From contig JANWHD010000041.1 of assembly GCA_025450585.1 (NCBI GenBank), positions 1 through 48,845 on the forward strand: a stretch of 48,845 bases of DNA, read 5' to 3'. Shown here piece after piece: positions 26,277 to 33,595 of the stretch. Position numbers and translations under genes: made by a program. Source of the DNA: Solirubrobacterales bacterium. GTDB lineage: Bacteria; Actinomycetota; Thermoleophilia; Solirubrobacterales; 70-9. Under the pieces are notes generated by a model. The model saw only the letters and a list, made by a program, of their open reading frames with translations, made no database searches and was not told the DNA's origin. Numbering within the stretch: position 1 is the stretch's first letter; the number at the start of each line of letters is the position of its first letter.

Positions 26277-26758
26277 GCGGGCAGCGGCAGGTGGCGGTGG
26301 TCGGAGGGGCGAAGTGCGAGCCGGGCTCCGAGGCGGCGGTGCTCGCCGAGGAGGTCGGGCGGCGTCTGGCCGATGCGGGCGTGACGCTCGTCTGCGGCGG
26401 CCTGACCGGGGTGATGGAGGCGGCCTGTCGCGGTGCGAGCGAGGCCGGCGGCGTGGCGATCGGGATCGTTCCCGGCAACTCGGTCGCCGAAGCGAACCCG
26501 TTCTGCACGCATGTCGTCGCCACCGGCATCGGCCACGCCCGCAACCTCGCGGTCGTCTCCTCGGGAGACGCGGTGATCGCGATCGGCGGCGAGTGGGGCA
26601 CGCTCTCGGAGATCGGCTTCGCCAGGGCAATCGGTCGCCCGGTGATCGCGTTGCAGAGCTGGGCCCTGAGTGGCCGCGAGCGGATGGAGGGCGCCCCGGG
26701 CATCGTCCTGGCCGAGTCGGCCCGCGAGGCCGTCGAGCGAGCCCTCGAAGCTCTCTAG
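26273..26758 (+). CDS. LOG/TIGR00725-family nucleotide-binding protein
   Basis: The 161-residue Rossmann-type protein has VAVVGGAKC, TLVCGGLTGVMEAACRGA and AIAIGGEWGTLSEIGFA, the double glycine pattern of the LOG (lysine-decarboxylase-like) superfamily. LOG enzymes release the base from cytokinin-type nucleotides, but the TIGR00725 branch has no firm activity. The canonical PGGxGTxxE motif appears here as GGEWGTLSE. GTG 26273 overlaps the helicase TGA (GTGA), making it the third gene of a folP2-helicase-LOG operon. An internal in-frame opening further upstream is not needed. Confidence 0.82.
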   Translation: MSGQRQVAVVGGAKCEPGSEAAVLAEEVGRRLADAGVTLVCGGLTGVMEAACRGASEAGGVAIGIVPGNSVAEANPFCTHVVATGIGHARNLAVVSSGDAVIAIGGEWGTLSEIGFARAIGRPVIALQSWALSGRERMEGAPGIVLAESAREAVERALEAL

Positions 26759-26766
26759 CGACCCAA

Positions 26767-26809
26767 GCGGTCGCACTTTCCGCCGGATAGCGGCAAGAAG
26801 TGCGACCGC
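26767..26809. terminator. 12-bp inverted repeat, convergent terminator
   Basis: GCGGTCGCACTT (26767-26778) and AAGTGCGACCGC (26798-26809) pair perfectly, with a second small stem (ccgc/gcgg) in the loop. It sits between the convergent LOG and GH15-like genes and has no T-run. Confidence 0.65.
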
Positions 26810-26810
26810 A

Positions 26811-27950
26811 TCATGGCCAGAGCTCGCGGATGGCGAGGATCGCGAAGGCGTGGGACCAGGCGAGCGGGGTGGTAGAGGTTGGGATGCCGGTGCGGGAGTC
26901 GACGCGCTCGGGGAGCATGCCGACCGGGGTGGCGACACGGCGCATCGCGGCCATCAGGCGCAGCGCAGCGCGACGCTCGCCGAGCGCTGCGAGGCTCCAG
27001 GCGGTCCAGGCCGTCGGTGCCGTCCAGGGGTCGTCACCGCCTTCCCAGCTCTCGGAAGGGATGATGCCGTAGCGGCTGCCGTCGGCCGCGATCCGCAGCA
27101 GCGTGCGACGAACCGCCGGGAAGAGCGCCGGCTGTGCGAAGGGACGCACCGCCCATGCGGCGGCTGAGTCGAGTCCCGACTCCGAATCGCCCGCCTCGCG
27201 CACGAGCATGCCGCCCACACCGAACTCCCTCCGAATCTCCCGTTCCGCCGGTCGGCGAACCGAAAGGTCACCTGCCGAAGTGCCTTTCGGTTCGCCGGCC
27301 GTGGAGGCAATCGCGTTAGTCAGATAGTCCCCGGACTCCCCCTCCTGATAGTCGGCTCGATCACGCCAGGGTTGGAGGGCGACGTCGGCTCTGAGGCCAA
27401 CAGCTCGCGCCGCCGCCGCGACCCAGCCCGCCGCGTCGCCCTGCACCGCCCGCCCGTCGACCGGGGTGCCGTCATCGTGGAAGCGCGCCGCGGCACCGAG
27501 GTCGAGGCCGAGCAGGAAGCGGGCGACCCGCCACGCCTCGGCCCGGTAGCCGGCCGAGGCGAGGGCGATGGCAACCGTGCCCGCGTCGCGGGGCCAGACG
27601 TATTCCCAGCCGTCGCGGAAGCCGGCGACGACGGCGCCGCTGCGCTGATCCGTGACCGCCCGCAGAACCAGCAGCGAGCGGCGGTACATCCGCCGCGCCC
27701 ACGGCGGCGCGCCCGGCCCGAGCGGCCGCGCCCGCGCGAGCCAACGCGGATCGGCACCGATCGCCCCCGGCGCCCCGAGCGAGCGCACGTCGACATCCCG
27801 CGCCCTGCCGTACTCGACGACCGTCCGCAGCTCGTTGCTCTCCGGCAGGTAGCGCAGCCGGACCGAGTCCTCCCGCGAGCCCCCCGATACAAGCGTCGCG
27901 GCCAACACGACCGCCACGGCCAACCCGAGCGCTGCACGACCCCAAGCCAT
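26811..27950 (-). CDS. Exported GH15-like glucoamylase-fold protein
   Basis: The 379-residue product starts with a signal peptide (LGLAVAVVLAATLVSGG) and has an (alpha/alpha)-barrel pattern related to glycoside hydrolase family 15: VTDQRSGAVVAGFRDGWEYV, then WPRDAGTVAIALASAGY near residue 120, SESWEGGDDPWTAPTAW and a final TPLAWSHAFAILAIRELW. GH15 enzymes cleave terminal glucose from alpha-glucans using two Glu. It is shorter than full glucoamylases because the N-terminal beta-sandwich is missing. Near gpgS it could trim a glucan or trehalose-like substrate outside the cell. TTCGAT ends 6 nt before the ATG. Confidence 0.75.
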   Translation of the reverse strand: MAWGRAALGLAVAVVLAATLVSGGSREDSVRLRYLPESNELRTVVEYGRARDVDVRSLGAPGAIGADPRWLARARPLGPGAPPWARRMYRRSLLVLRAVTDQRSGAVVAGFRDGWEYVWPRDAGTVAIALASAGYRAEAWRVARFLLGLDLGAAARFHDDGTPVDGRAVQGDAAGWVAAAARAVGLRADVALQPWRDRADYQEGESGDYLTNAIASTAGEPKGTSAGDLSVRRPAEREIRREFGVGGMLVREAGDSESGLDSAAAWAVRPFAQPALFPAVRRTLLRIAADGSRYGIIPSESWEGGDDPWTAPTAWTAWSLAALGERRAALRLMAAMRRVATPVGMLPERVDSRTGIPTSTTPLAWSHAFAILAIRELWP

Positions 27951-28023
27951 GCCCCAATCGAATCAGCCCCGTCGCCCCCCGGTCGCTAGCCTTCCCATGC
28001 GCGGCCACAACCGCGCAATCCCA

Positions 28024-28096
28024 GGCGAGGTAGCTCAGTTGGTAGAGCACACGACTGAAAATCGTGGTGTCGCGGGTTCGATTCCCGCCCTCGCCA
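28024..28096 (+). tRNA. tRNA-Phe (GAA)
   Basis: A 73-nt cloverleaf folds cleanly: acceptor GGCGAGG/CCTCGCC, D stem GCTC/GAGC, anticodon stem CACGA/TCGTG with loop CTGAAAA and anticodon GAA at 28057-28059, T stem GCGGG/CCCGC with loop TTCGATT, and discriminator A at 28096. CCA is not encoded. An AT-rich island begins downstream, but no second copy of the tRNA 3' end was found, so there is no direct proof of site-specific integration. Confidence 0.96.
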
Positions 28097-28594
28097 CTCC
28101 CTGAATCCCAGGGTCTGGCCTCAAACTCGGGGTATCGGGCCCACGATGCAGCACGCAAGCGTCGAAAGCCGGGAGAGCGCCGACCAGACCAGACTCAAGC
28201 TAACCAACGGCTTGAGCGGGAGGGGGCGGTCCGGAGACGAGCCTTGCCTTCGAGGTGCTTGAGTGCCGCAAATACTTGAAGGCAGAATCGAAGTCGACCA
28301 GACCTTGGTCCGCTCACCGCCGAAGTGGACAATCGGTGCTGCTTTGGCTGGAACTGGATCGATCGGGCGCGGATCGGCGCACGGCACAAATCCGCGCACG
28401 CGCGAATTCGTGATTCATGGCTTTACAGGGGGAAGGCCTTCGGTAGGGAAGGCGATACAAGCCACTTTCACTATAAGCGTTGAAGTTTTTTTGACTTAAG
28501 TCTCCACGCATATAAGCATTACCGGTCTTATGCCCAATTACCCAAGATAGGGCAGCAATGGAGCCCCGACAGAGCCCGGGGAAGGGAGATCAAA
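28097..28594. other. Intergenic stretch between tRNA-Phe and AT-rich gene
   Basis: About 500 bp without a credible gene. The first half is GC-rich, with a short hairpin near 28193-28217 (CTCAAGC/GCTTGAG). From about 28430 it becomes AT-rich: TATAAGC occurs at 28472 and 28511, TTGACT at 28491, TATAAG at 28511-28516 and TAGGGC at 28547-28552. These are candidate promoter parts for the next gene. A CCCCG/CGGGG stem lies in the leader just before the Shine-Dalgarno. Confidence 0.45.
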
Positions 28595-29194
28595 ATGAGA
28601 CTCATCAGGACATTCGGCCTCGCCGCCATCGCGGCCACGGCCGCGATGGCATTCGTTGGCGCCCCGTCGGCGAGTGCCACTAATACTCAGGTTTGCAAAG
28701 TGCACACAGGCTTAACCTGCCCAGCAGGGCAGGCATCAACTGGATATCACATGGTGAACGAAGGCATCGTTGGTGTGTTAACGAGCTTTGGTAACGTTTT
28801 ATGCTTAAACGCATTAGGCAGTTTTGAACCGTTAGCTTTAGGTAGCCCACAATCAGTGCATATGACAGCATTAACGTTTACAGGCTGCGGAACAAACGCA
28901 GCGCACAATAACTGCGTTGTTACCGTAAAAATCCTACCATTACTCGATATCTTAAAGACTGGCTTAAACCAAATGAGATGGAAAGCGTTAACTGGACGGA
29001 TTAACGCAGTCTGCAGTGGTCTAGTTGACTGTGAATTTGACATTTCGGAAACTGAAAGTGAAAATGAAGGTGAAGAAATGTCTGCAGAAGAACTGGAAAT
29101 TGTAGGTGTCGGTGGCGCCCTCTGTCCCGCCAACGCCTTTGTCCACTTCAGGCTGCAAGCGTTAGCGGCTACCCCCGTCTACTACCTGGGGTAG
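28595..29194 (+). CDS. Exported SFGNVxC-type protein with AT-rich, TTA-loaded centre
   Basis: The 199-residue product has a Sec signal (FGLAAIAATAAMAFVG...ASA) and a Cys-containing beta-rich body: VLTSFGNVLCLN, MTALTFTGCGTN, NCVVTVKILPLLDI, NAVCSGLVDCEFDIS and a C-terminal ALCPANAF...TPVYYLG. This resembles a paralogous family of secreted small proteins in Solirubrobacterales of unknown function. GGGAG stands 7 nt before ATG. Codons 1-28 and the last ~25 are GC-rich like the host, but codons 29 to about 170 are AT-rich, and 13 of 22 Leu codons are TTA. That is unlike every neighbour and suggests a mosaic or recently acquired gene, or TTA-dependent control. Confidence 0.82.
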   Translation: MRLIRTFGLAAIAATAAMAFVGAPSASATNTQVCKVHTGLTCPAGQASTGYHMVNEGIVGVLTSFGNVLCLNALGSFEPLALGSPQSVHMTALTFTGCGTNAAHNNCVVTVKILPLLDILKTGLNQMRWKALTGRINAVCSGLVDCEFDISETESENEGEEMSAEELEIVGVGGALCPANAFVHFRLQALAATPVYYLG

Positions 29195-29222
29195 GGGTAC
29201 AAGAGCAGGAAATCGAATTTGC

Positions 29223-29254
29223 GGTATGGCCGCCTGAAGAGGGGCGGCCATACC
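29223..29254. terminator. 12-bp perfect hairpin
   Basis: GGTATGGCCGCC (29223-29234) and GGCGGCCATACC (29243-29254) with an 8-nt loop. It probably ends the AT-rich gene and is followed 2 bp later by the -10 box of the SDR gene. No T-run. Confidence 0.65.
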
Positions 29255-29256
29255 GT

Positions 29257-29262
29257 TAGGGT
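29257..29262 (+). promoter_or_regulatory. -10 box TAGGGT, leaderless start of SDR gene
   Basis: TAGGGT ends 6 nt before ATG 29269 and directly follows the hairpin of the preceding gene. Confidence 0.55.
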
Positions 29263-29268
29263 CGGGCA

Positions 29269-29994
29269 ATGCGGACTGCGGTGATCACGGGAGCCTCCAG
29301 CGGCATCGGCGCGGCCACGGCCCGGGCGCTGGCGAGCGAGGGCTACCGGGCCGTCCTCGGCGCCCGCCGGCTCGACCGGCTCGAGGATCTGGCGGCCGAG
29401 ATCGGCGGAGAGGCGGTCGAGCTCGACGTCGCCGACCCCGATTCGGTGACCGCGTTCGCGGCCCGCGTCGAGGCCTGCGATGTGCTGGTCAACAACGCCG
29501 GCGGCGCGCTCGGCCTCGATCCGGTCGGTGAGGCCGACGAAGAGAAGTGGCTGCGGATGTACGAGGCGAACGTGCTGGGGACGATGAGGATGACGCGGGC
29601 GCTGCTACCGCGACTGATCGAGTCCGGCGACGGTCACGTCGTCAGCGTCACCAGCATCGCCGCCTTCGAGACCTATCGCGGCGGCGCCGGCTACACCGCC
29701 GCCAAGCACGCCCAGCGGGCGGTGCTGCGGACGCTGCGCCTGGAGACGCTGGGCGAGCCGGTTCGCTTCACCGAGGTCGCGCCCGGCATGGTCGAGACCG
29801 AGTTCTCGCTGGTTCGCTTCGGCGGCGACGAGGAGGCCGCCGCTCGCGTCTACGAGGGGATGCAGCCGCTCAGCGCGGAGGACGTCGCCGAGTGCATCCG
29901 CTGGGCCCTGGCCCAGCCCTCCCACGTCAACGTCGACGAGATAGTCGTCCGCCCGCGCGACCAGGCGACCGCGACCGACGTGCACCGGCAGTAG
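29269..29994 (+). CDS. Short-chain dehydrogenase/reductase
   Basis: The 241-residue product is a classical SDR: TAVITGASSGIGAATA (TGxxxGxG cofactor loop), NNAGGALGLD, the catalytic Ser in VSVTSIAAF and YTAAKHA (YxxxK). The reading LGARRLDRL after the first beta-alpha unit, with Arg following the second strand, suggests NADP(H). It resembles the YdfG/serine 3-dehydrogenase group that oxidises small hydroxy acids. No operon partner: the next gene is convergent. The substrate cannot be told. Confidence 0.92.
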   Translation: MRTAVITGASSGIGAATARALASEGYRAVLGARRLDRLEDLAAEIGGEAVELDVADPDSVTAFAARVEACDVLVNNAGGALGLDPVGEADEEKWLRMYEANVLGTMRMTRALLPRLIESGDGHVVSVTSIAAFETYRGGAGYTAAKHAQRAVLRTLRLETLGEPVRFTEVAPGMVETEFSLVRFGGDEEAAARVYEGMQPLSAEDVAECIRWALAQPSHVNVDEIVVRPRDQATATDVHRQ

Positions 29995-30003
29995 TCCGGT
30001 CGT

Positions 30004-30882
30004 TCAGCTCGCGGCAGGAGGATCGGCCAGGTATCCGTCGGGCTCCTCGACCACAGTGTTGACAAGCTCGCCGACCCGCTCGATCTCGACCCGCACCGTC
30101 TCCCCGACATGGAGCACGTTCTCGCGGATCGGCTTGCGGCCGATGCCGACGCCGGAGGGGGTGCCGGTGGCGATCACGTCGCCGGGCTCGAGCGTGAACG
30201 CTTCGGAGAGGTGGGAGACCTGCTGGAAGCAGTCGAAGACCATCCCCGCGGTGCTGGCGTCCTGGCGCAGCTCCTCGTCGACGAAGCAGCGGATGCGCAG
30301 GTCCTGGGGGTCGCCGACCTCCTCGGGCGTCACCAGCCAGGGGCCGATCGGACCGTGGGTGTCGAAGGACTTGCCGATCGTCATCGTCTGTGCCCGGCCC
30401 TGCCAGTCGCGGACGCTGAGGTCGTTGGCGCAGGTGTAGCCGGCGATGACCTCATGGGCGCGGTCGACCGGCACGTGGCGGCAGCGCTTGCCGATCACCA
30501 CCGCCAGCTCGGCCTCGTAGTCGAGCAGGGTCGAGACCTTCGGCATGTGGATCTCGGCGCCGTGGCCGACCACGCAGGTCACCTGCTTGTTGAAAAAGAC
30601 CGGGACTTCGGGTGCCTCCATCCCCATCTCGGCGATGTGGTCGGCGTAGTTGAGCGCGATCCCGAGGTACTTGCGCGGCACCGCCGGCGCCAGCAGGCGG
30701 ATGTCGGCCAGTGGTAGGCGGGGTTCCCCGTCGGCGCGCTCCTCGATCCCGCCGCGCCCGACCTCGGCGAGAGCCGCCGCCGGTTCGGAAGGGAGGCCGG
30801 AGGTGGAGAGGTCGACGACCTCCTCTCCTTCGACGGCCCCCAGCGCGGGGCCGCCCGGCTTGGCGAATCGACACAACTTCAC
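30004..30882 (-). CDS. Fumarylacetoacetate hydrolase family protein
   Basis: The 292-residue protein has the FAH fold: KYLGIALNYADHIAEMG, VPVFFNKQVTCVVG, LLDYEAELAVVIGKRCRHVP with the metal-binding ExE pattern, GYTCANDLSVRDWQ, KSFDTHGPIGPWLVTP and GDVIATGTPSGVG. Members include acylpyruvases, oxaloacetate tautomerases and 2-hydroxyhepta-2,4-diene-1,7-dioate isomerases, so the exact reaction is open. GTG 30882 is preceded 7 nt upstream by TAGGGT whose TAG is the arsC stop codon; it therefore seems to have its own promoter even though it trails the ars genes. Confidence 0.9.
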   Translation of the reverse strand: MKLCRFAKPGGPALGAVEGEEVVDLSTSGLPSEPAAALAEVGRGGIEERADGEPRLPLADIRLLAPAVPRKYLGIALNYADHIAEMGMEAPEVPVFFNKQVTCVVGHGAEIHMPKVSTLLDYEAELAVVIGKRCRHVPVDRAHEVIAGYTCANDLSVRDWQGRAQTMTIGKSFDTHGPIGPWLVTPEEVGDPQDLRIRCFVDEELRQDASTAGMVFDCFQQVSHLSEAFTLEPGDVIATGTPSGVGIGRKPIRENVLHVGETVRVEIERVGELVNTVVEEPDGYLADPPAAS

Positions 30883-30889
30883 GCACGCG

Positions 30890-30895
30890 ACCCTA
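30890..30895 (-). promoter_or_regulatory. -10 box TAGGGT overlapping the arsC stop codon
   Basis: On the minus strand TAGGGT ends 7 nt before the GTG of the FAH gene. Its first three bases are the TAG stop of arsC, so one triplet may serve both purposes. Confidence 0.5.
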
Positions 30896-31285
30896 GTCGT
30901 CCAGCTCGTCGATCAGCTCGACGACGCGGCGCTCGATCTCGTCGCGGGTGGCGCGGACCTCATCGATCGGGCGGCCCTTCGGGTCCTCGAGCTCCCAGTC
31001 GACGTACTGCGCCCCGGGCACGTAGGGGCACTCATCGCCGCAGCCCATCGTCACCACCACGTCGGCCCACTCGGCGTCCGCTTGGGTCAGCTTGTGCGGG
31101 GTGCGGCCGGCGAGGTCGATGCCGTGCTCGCGCATCGCCTCGACCACCTTGGGGTGGACGCGGTCGCCCGGCATCGTCCCGGCCGAGCGCGCTTCGTGGT
31201 GGCCCGCCGCCGCCCGCGTGAAGAGCGCCTCGCTCATCTGCGAGCGCCCGGCGTTGTGCAGGCAGACGAAGAGGACGTGCGCCAT
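30893..31285 (-). CDS. arsC: Arsenate reductase, thioredoxin-coupled
   Basis: The 130-residue protein is a low-molecular-weight-phosphatase-fold arsenate reductase that converts arsenate to arsenite. It has the CX5R loop VCLHNAGRSQMSEALF and the two further Cys of the disulfide cascade in VTMGCGDECPYVPG, which mark the thioredoxin-linked type. Its start shares one base with the aquaporin stop (TGATG), so the two are translationally coupled in an ars operon under the ArsR site upstream. Confidence 0.94.
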   Translation of the reverse strand: MAHVLFVCLHNAGRSQMSEALFTRAAAGHHEARSAGTMPGDRVHPKVVEAMREHGIDLAGRTPHKLTQADAEWADVVVTMGCGDECPYVPGAQYVDWELEDPKGRPIDEVRATRDEIERRVVELIDELDD

Positions 31286-32016
31286 CAGGCGGCTTCCTCC
31301 GCCGAGGGGCCGATTTCCGCGGACATGCCGGGGATTTCGTCCCGTCGACGAGACGTTCCGCGGACCAACTGGTAGGCGAGAGCGCCGAGGGCGGCGCCGG
31401 CGATCGGCGCGGCGATGTAGATCCAGAGGTCGTGCACTTCTCCCGAGATCAGGGCCGGGCCGATCGAGCGGGCGGGGTTCATCGAGGCGCCGGTGATCGG
31501 GCCGCCGAAGAGGGCGTCGAGGCCGACCGTGCCGCCGATCGCGATCGCTGCGCCCGCCCCGACCGCGCGGGTGTCGGTGGCCACGGCCATGATCGTGAAC
31601 ATCAGGAAGGCGGTCAGCACGATCTCGTAGACGACGGCGCTGCCGGCGCCGACGCTGGGCAGGGTCGTGCCGAGGTCCGCCGGTTGGCTCGGCCAGACCG
31701 CGAGCAGCAGAGTGGCGGCGGCAATTGCGCCGAGCAACTGGGCGGCGATGTAGGCGAGCGCCTCGTGGCGGGGAAAGTGACGGATGAGCGCGAAGGCGAG
31801 CGTCACGGCCGGGTTGAGATGGGCGCCGGAGAGGTGCCCGGTCGCGTAGACCATTGCCATGATCGTCAGGCCGAAGACGAGCGAGACGCCGACGGCGCCG
31901 AGCACCCCGGCGTGAACGGTGTCGGTGACGATCGCCCCGCAGCCGGCGAAGACGAGCGCGAAGGCGCCGAAGGCCTCAGCGGCGGCGCGGCGGGGGAGGT
32001 TGGGGCGGCCGTCCAC
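31285..32016 (-). CDS. aqpS: Aquaporin/aquaglyceroporin of the ars operon
   Basis: The 243-residue MIP-family channel has six membrane helices and both half-helix motifs: HLNPAVTLAF and SMNPARSIGPAL. Placed between arsR and arsC and with no ArsB or Acr3 pump in sight, it most likely lets arsenite leave the cell down its gradient after ArsC produces it, as described for AqpS in Sinorhizobium meliloti. It could also carry water or small uncharged solutes. GTG 32016 begins 9 bp after the arsR stop. Confidence 0.88.
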   Translation of the reverse strand: MDGRPNLPRRAAAEAFGAFALVFAGCGAIVTDTVHAGVLGAVGVSLVFGLTIMAMVYATGHLSGAHLNPAVTLAFALIRHFPRHEALAYIAAQLLGAIAAATLLLAVWPSQPADLGTTLPSVGAGSAVVYEIVLTAFLMFTIMAVATDTRAVGAGAAIAIGGTVGLDALFGGPITGASMNPARSIGPALISGEVHDLWIYIAAPIAGAALGALAYQLVRGTSRRRDEIPGMSAEIGPSAEEAA

Positions 32017-32025
32017 TGCCGGGAC

Positions 32026-32409
32026 TCAGCAGCAGGCGGCCGGCGCCGCCTTCGGATCTGCCGGGACGGCGACCCGCGCCGGCACCGAGAAGACCTCGCG
32101 CACCGCGTCGAGCGCCCCCGGTACGAGGCTGAAGTAGCTGTAGGTGCCGCGCCCCTCGCGCTCGATCACACCGGCCTCGACCAGCTGCTTGAGGTGGTGG
32201 CTGACCGTCCCCTGGGAGAGGCCGAGCAGCGGCTGCACCTCACAGACGCAGACCGGCTCGCCGCCAGCTCGCAGCAGCAGGTTGACGATCCGCAGCCGGT
32301 GCCGGTCGGCGAGCGCCTTCAGCACCCGCTCGAGCTCGACTGATCGCTCCTCGGACAGCGACGACCCCGCAAGGGGTGTGCAGCACTCGATCACGGGAAG
32401 CTCGGCCAT
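32026..32409 (-). CDS. arsR: ArsR-type arsenic-responsive repressor
   Basis: The 127-residue winged-helix repressor carries ERVLKALADRHRLRIVNLLL, the metalloid site PVCVCEVQPLLG, the recognition helix LSQGTVSHHLKQLVEAGV and GRGTYSYFSL. An additional CC pair at the N-terminus (VIECCTP) and a C-terminal AACC give extra thiols for As(III). Binding would release it from the palindrome upstream. ATG 32409 was chosen because TAGTGT ends 7 nt before it; a longer opening has no support. Confidence 0.93.
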   Translation of the reverse strand: MAELPVIECCTPLAGSSLSEERSVELERVLKALADRHRLRIVNLLLRAGGEPVCVCEVQPLLGLSQGTVSHHLKQLVEAGVIEREGRGTYSYFSLVPGALDAVREVFSVPARVAVPADPKAAPAACC

Positions 32410-32416
32410 GGATGGC

Positions 32417-32422
32417 ACACTA
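32417..32422 (-). promoter_or_regulatory. -10 box TAGTGT of the ars operon
   Basis: TAGTGT on the minus strand ends 7 nt before ATG 32409; the expected -35 position falls in the ArsR palindrome. Confidence 0.6.
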
Positions 32423-32428
32423 GCAACA

Positions 32429-32450
32429 TTCATCGATAGATATCGATGAA
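32429..32450. promoter_or_regulatory. ArsR operator, 9-bp inverted repeat
   Basis: TTCATCGAT (32429-32437) and ATCGATGAA (32442-32450) are a perfect inverted repeat around a 4-bp spacer. It lies where the arsR -35 is expected, so ArsR bound here would block its own operon. Confidence 0.75.
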
Positions 32451-32499
32451 GTGCGAAGTCAGCAGAAGCGTCCGCTTGTGTCACTACTTTGGATTGCAG

Positions 32500-33495
32500 A
32501 TGGAGCAGCAAGCTCTCACCGAGACGCTCATCGCGACGAGGGTGCCGCTGGGCGAGCTGGAGGATGGACAGCGAGTCGGCAGCGTCTACGCGGTCCGCGA
32601 GCGGGAGCTGCGGCGCAAGCGCAACGGCGAGCCCTGGCTGCGGCTGAGCCTCGGCGACGCCAGCGGCAGCTGCGAGGCGGTCTCCTGGGAGGACGCCGAG
32701 GCGCTCTACGCGATCGCCGTCCCGGGCACGCCGGTCCACGTCAGCGGGCTCTTCGAGGTGAGCGAGCGCTGGGGATCGAAGGTCAAGCTGAGCGGGCTGC
32801 GCGAGGCCGCCGGGAGCGAGTACCGCACCGAGGATCTGGCGGTCGGGTCGGAGGTCTCCTTCGATCGCCTGGAGAGCGACCTGCGCGAGCTGCTGGCGAC
32901 CGTGCAGGACCAGCAGCTTCGCTACCTCCTCGACCGCTTCTTCGGCGAGGAGTCGGAGATCTGGTCCCGCTTCCGCGACGCGCCGGCGGCGAAGGTCTAC
33001 CACCAGGCCTACCGTCACGGCCTGCTCGAGCACACGGTCTCAGTTGCCCAGGCGGTCAGCGCCGCCGCCGCCTTCTTCCCCGGGATCGACCGCGACGTCG
33101 CCGTCACCGGAGCCCTCCTGCACGACATCGGCAAGACCGAGGCCTACAACGACGATCCGCTGGCGATCGATCTCACCGATGCCGGGCGCCTCCAGGGCGA
33201 GATCCCCCTCGGCTACTACAAGGTGCGCCGCCAGATCGAGGAGATTCCCGGCTTTGACCCCGGGCTCGCCCAGGCCGTGCTGCACATCATCCTCGCCCAT
33301 CACGGCTCGCTCGAGCACGGCTCGCCGGTTGTCCCCGCCACCCGCGAGGCCGTCCTCGTCCACATGATCGACAACCTCGGCGGCCGCCTTGGCAGCTTCG
33401 ACCGTCTCGAGCGCCAGCTGCCCGCCGGCGAGTCATGGTCGAGCTTCGACCGGGCGCTATCCGGCTCGGCATATTTTGGGGCTAGGGCAGCCTAG
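32500..33495 (+). CDS. OB-fold/HD-domain 3'-5' exoribonuclease, YhaM-like
   Basis: The 331-residue protein has an OB-fold (about residues 20-100: GSVYAVRERELRRK, WLRLSLGDASGSCEAVSW) then an HD phosphohydrolase domain: HQAYRHGLLEHTVSVA, GALLHDIGKTEAY and LAHHGSLEHG. YhaM-family enzymes trim RNA and DNA from the 3' end with a divalent metal. TACTTT ends 9 nt before ATG 32500. It is divergent from arsR and the ArsR palindrome lies 50 bp upstream, though there is no reason to think it is arsenic controlled. Confidence 0.88.
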   Translation: MEQQALTETLIATRVPLGELEDGQRVGSVYAVRERELRRKRNGEPWLRLSLGDASGSCEAVSWEDAEALYAIAVPGTPVHVSGLFEVSERWGSKVKLSGLREAAGSEYRTEDLAVGSEVSFDRLESDLRELLATVQDQQLRYLLDRFFGEESEIWSRFRDAPAAKVYHQAYRHGLLEHTVSVAQAVSAAAAFFPGIDRDVAVTGALLHDIGKTEAYNDDPLAIDLTDAGRLQGEIPLGYYKVRRQIEEIPGFDPGLAQAVLHIILAHHGSLEHGSPVVPATREAVLVHMIDNLGGRLGSFDRLERQLPAGESWSSFDRALSGSAYFGARAA

Positions 33496-33506
33496 GTAGT
33501 CCGACG

Positions 33507-33595
33507 TTCTGAGGCGACGCTAGACAAGGACGCAGGGAGTCCGAATAGCAGCGCTATTCGGACGACTGAGGACGCCGTATAGCGTCGCGTCAGAA
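33507..33595. terminator. Nested inverted repeat, convergent terminator
   Basis: Outer arms 33507-33522 and 33580-33595 pair over 16 bp with one mismatch (core gcgacgcta/tagcgtcgc). Inside, GTCCGAATAGC (33539-33549) pairs perfectly with GCTATTCGGAC (33553-33563). The right outer arm covers the stop of the minus-strand gene at 33590. Same two-tier design as at 4637-4725. Confidence 0.65.

Noticed and set aside
23544..26630. Minus-strand 1028-codon open frame antisense to folP2 and the helicase
   Set aside because: Composition is Arg/Pro/Ala/Val noise and the plus strand carries three well-motifed genes joined by 4-bp overlaps.
28472..28517. Two TATAAGC copies 39 bp apart as a possible att or operator pair
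   Set aside because: Seven bases is too short in an AT-rich stretch to support either idea.
28024..29262. Integrated element at tRNA-Phe
   Set aside because: Composition changes after the tRNA, but there is no integrase and no repeated tRNA 3' end marking a right boundary.
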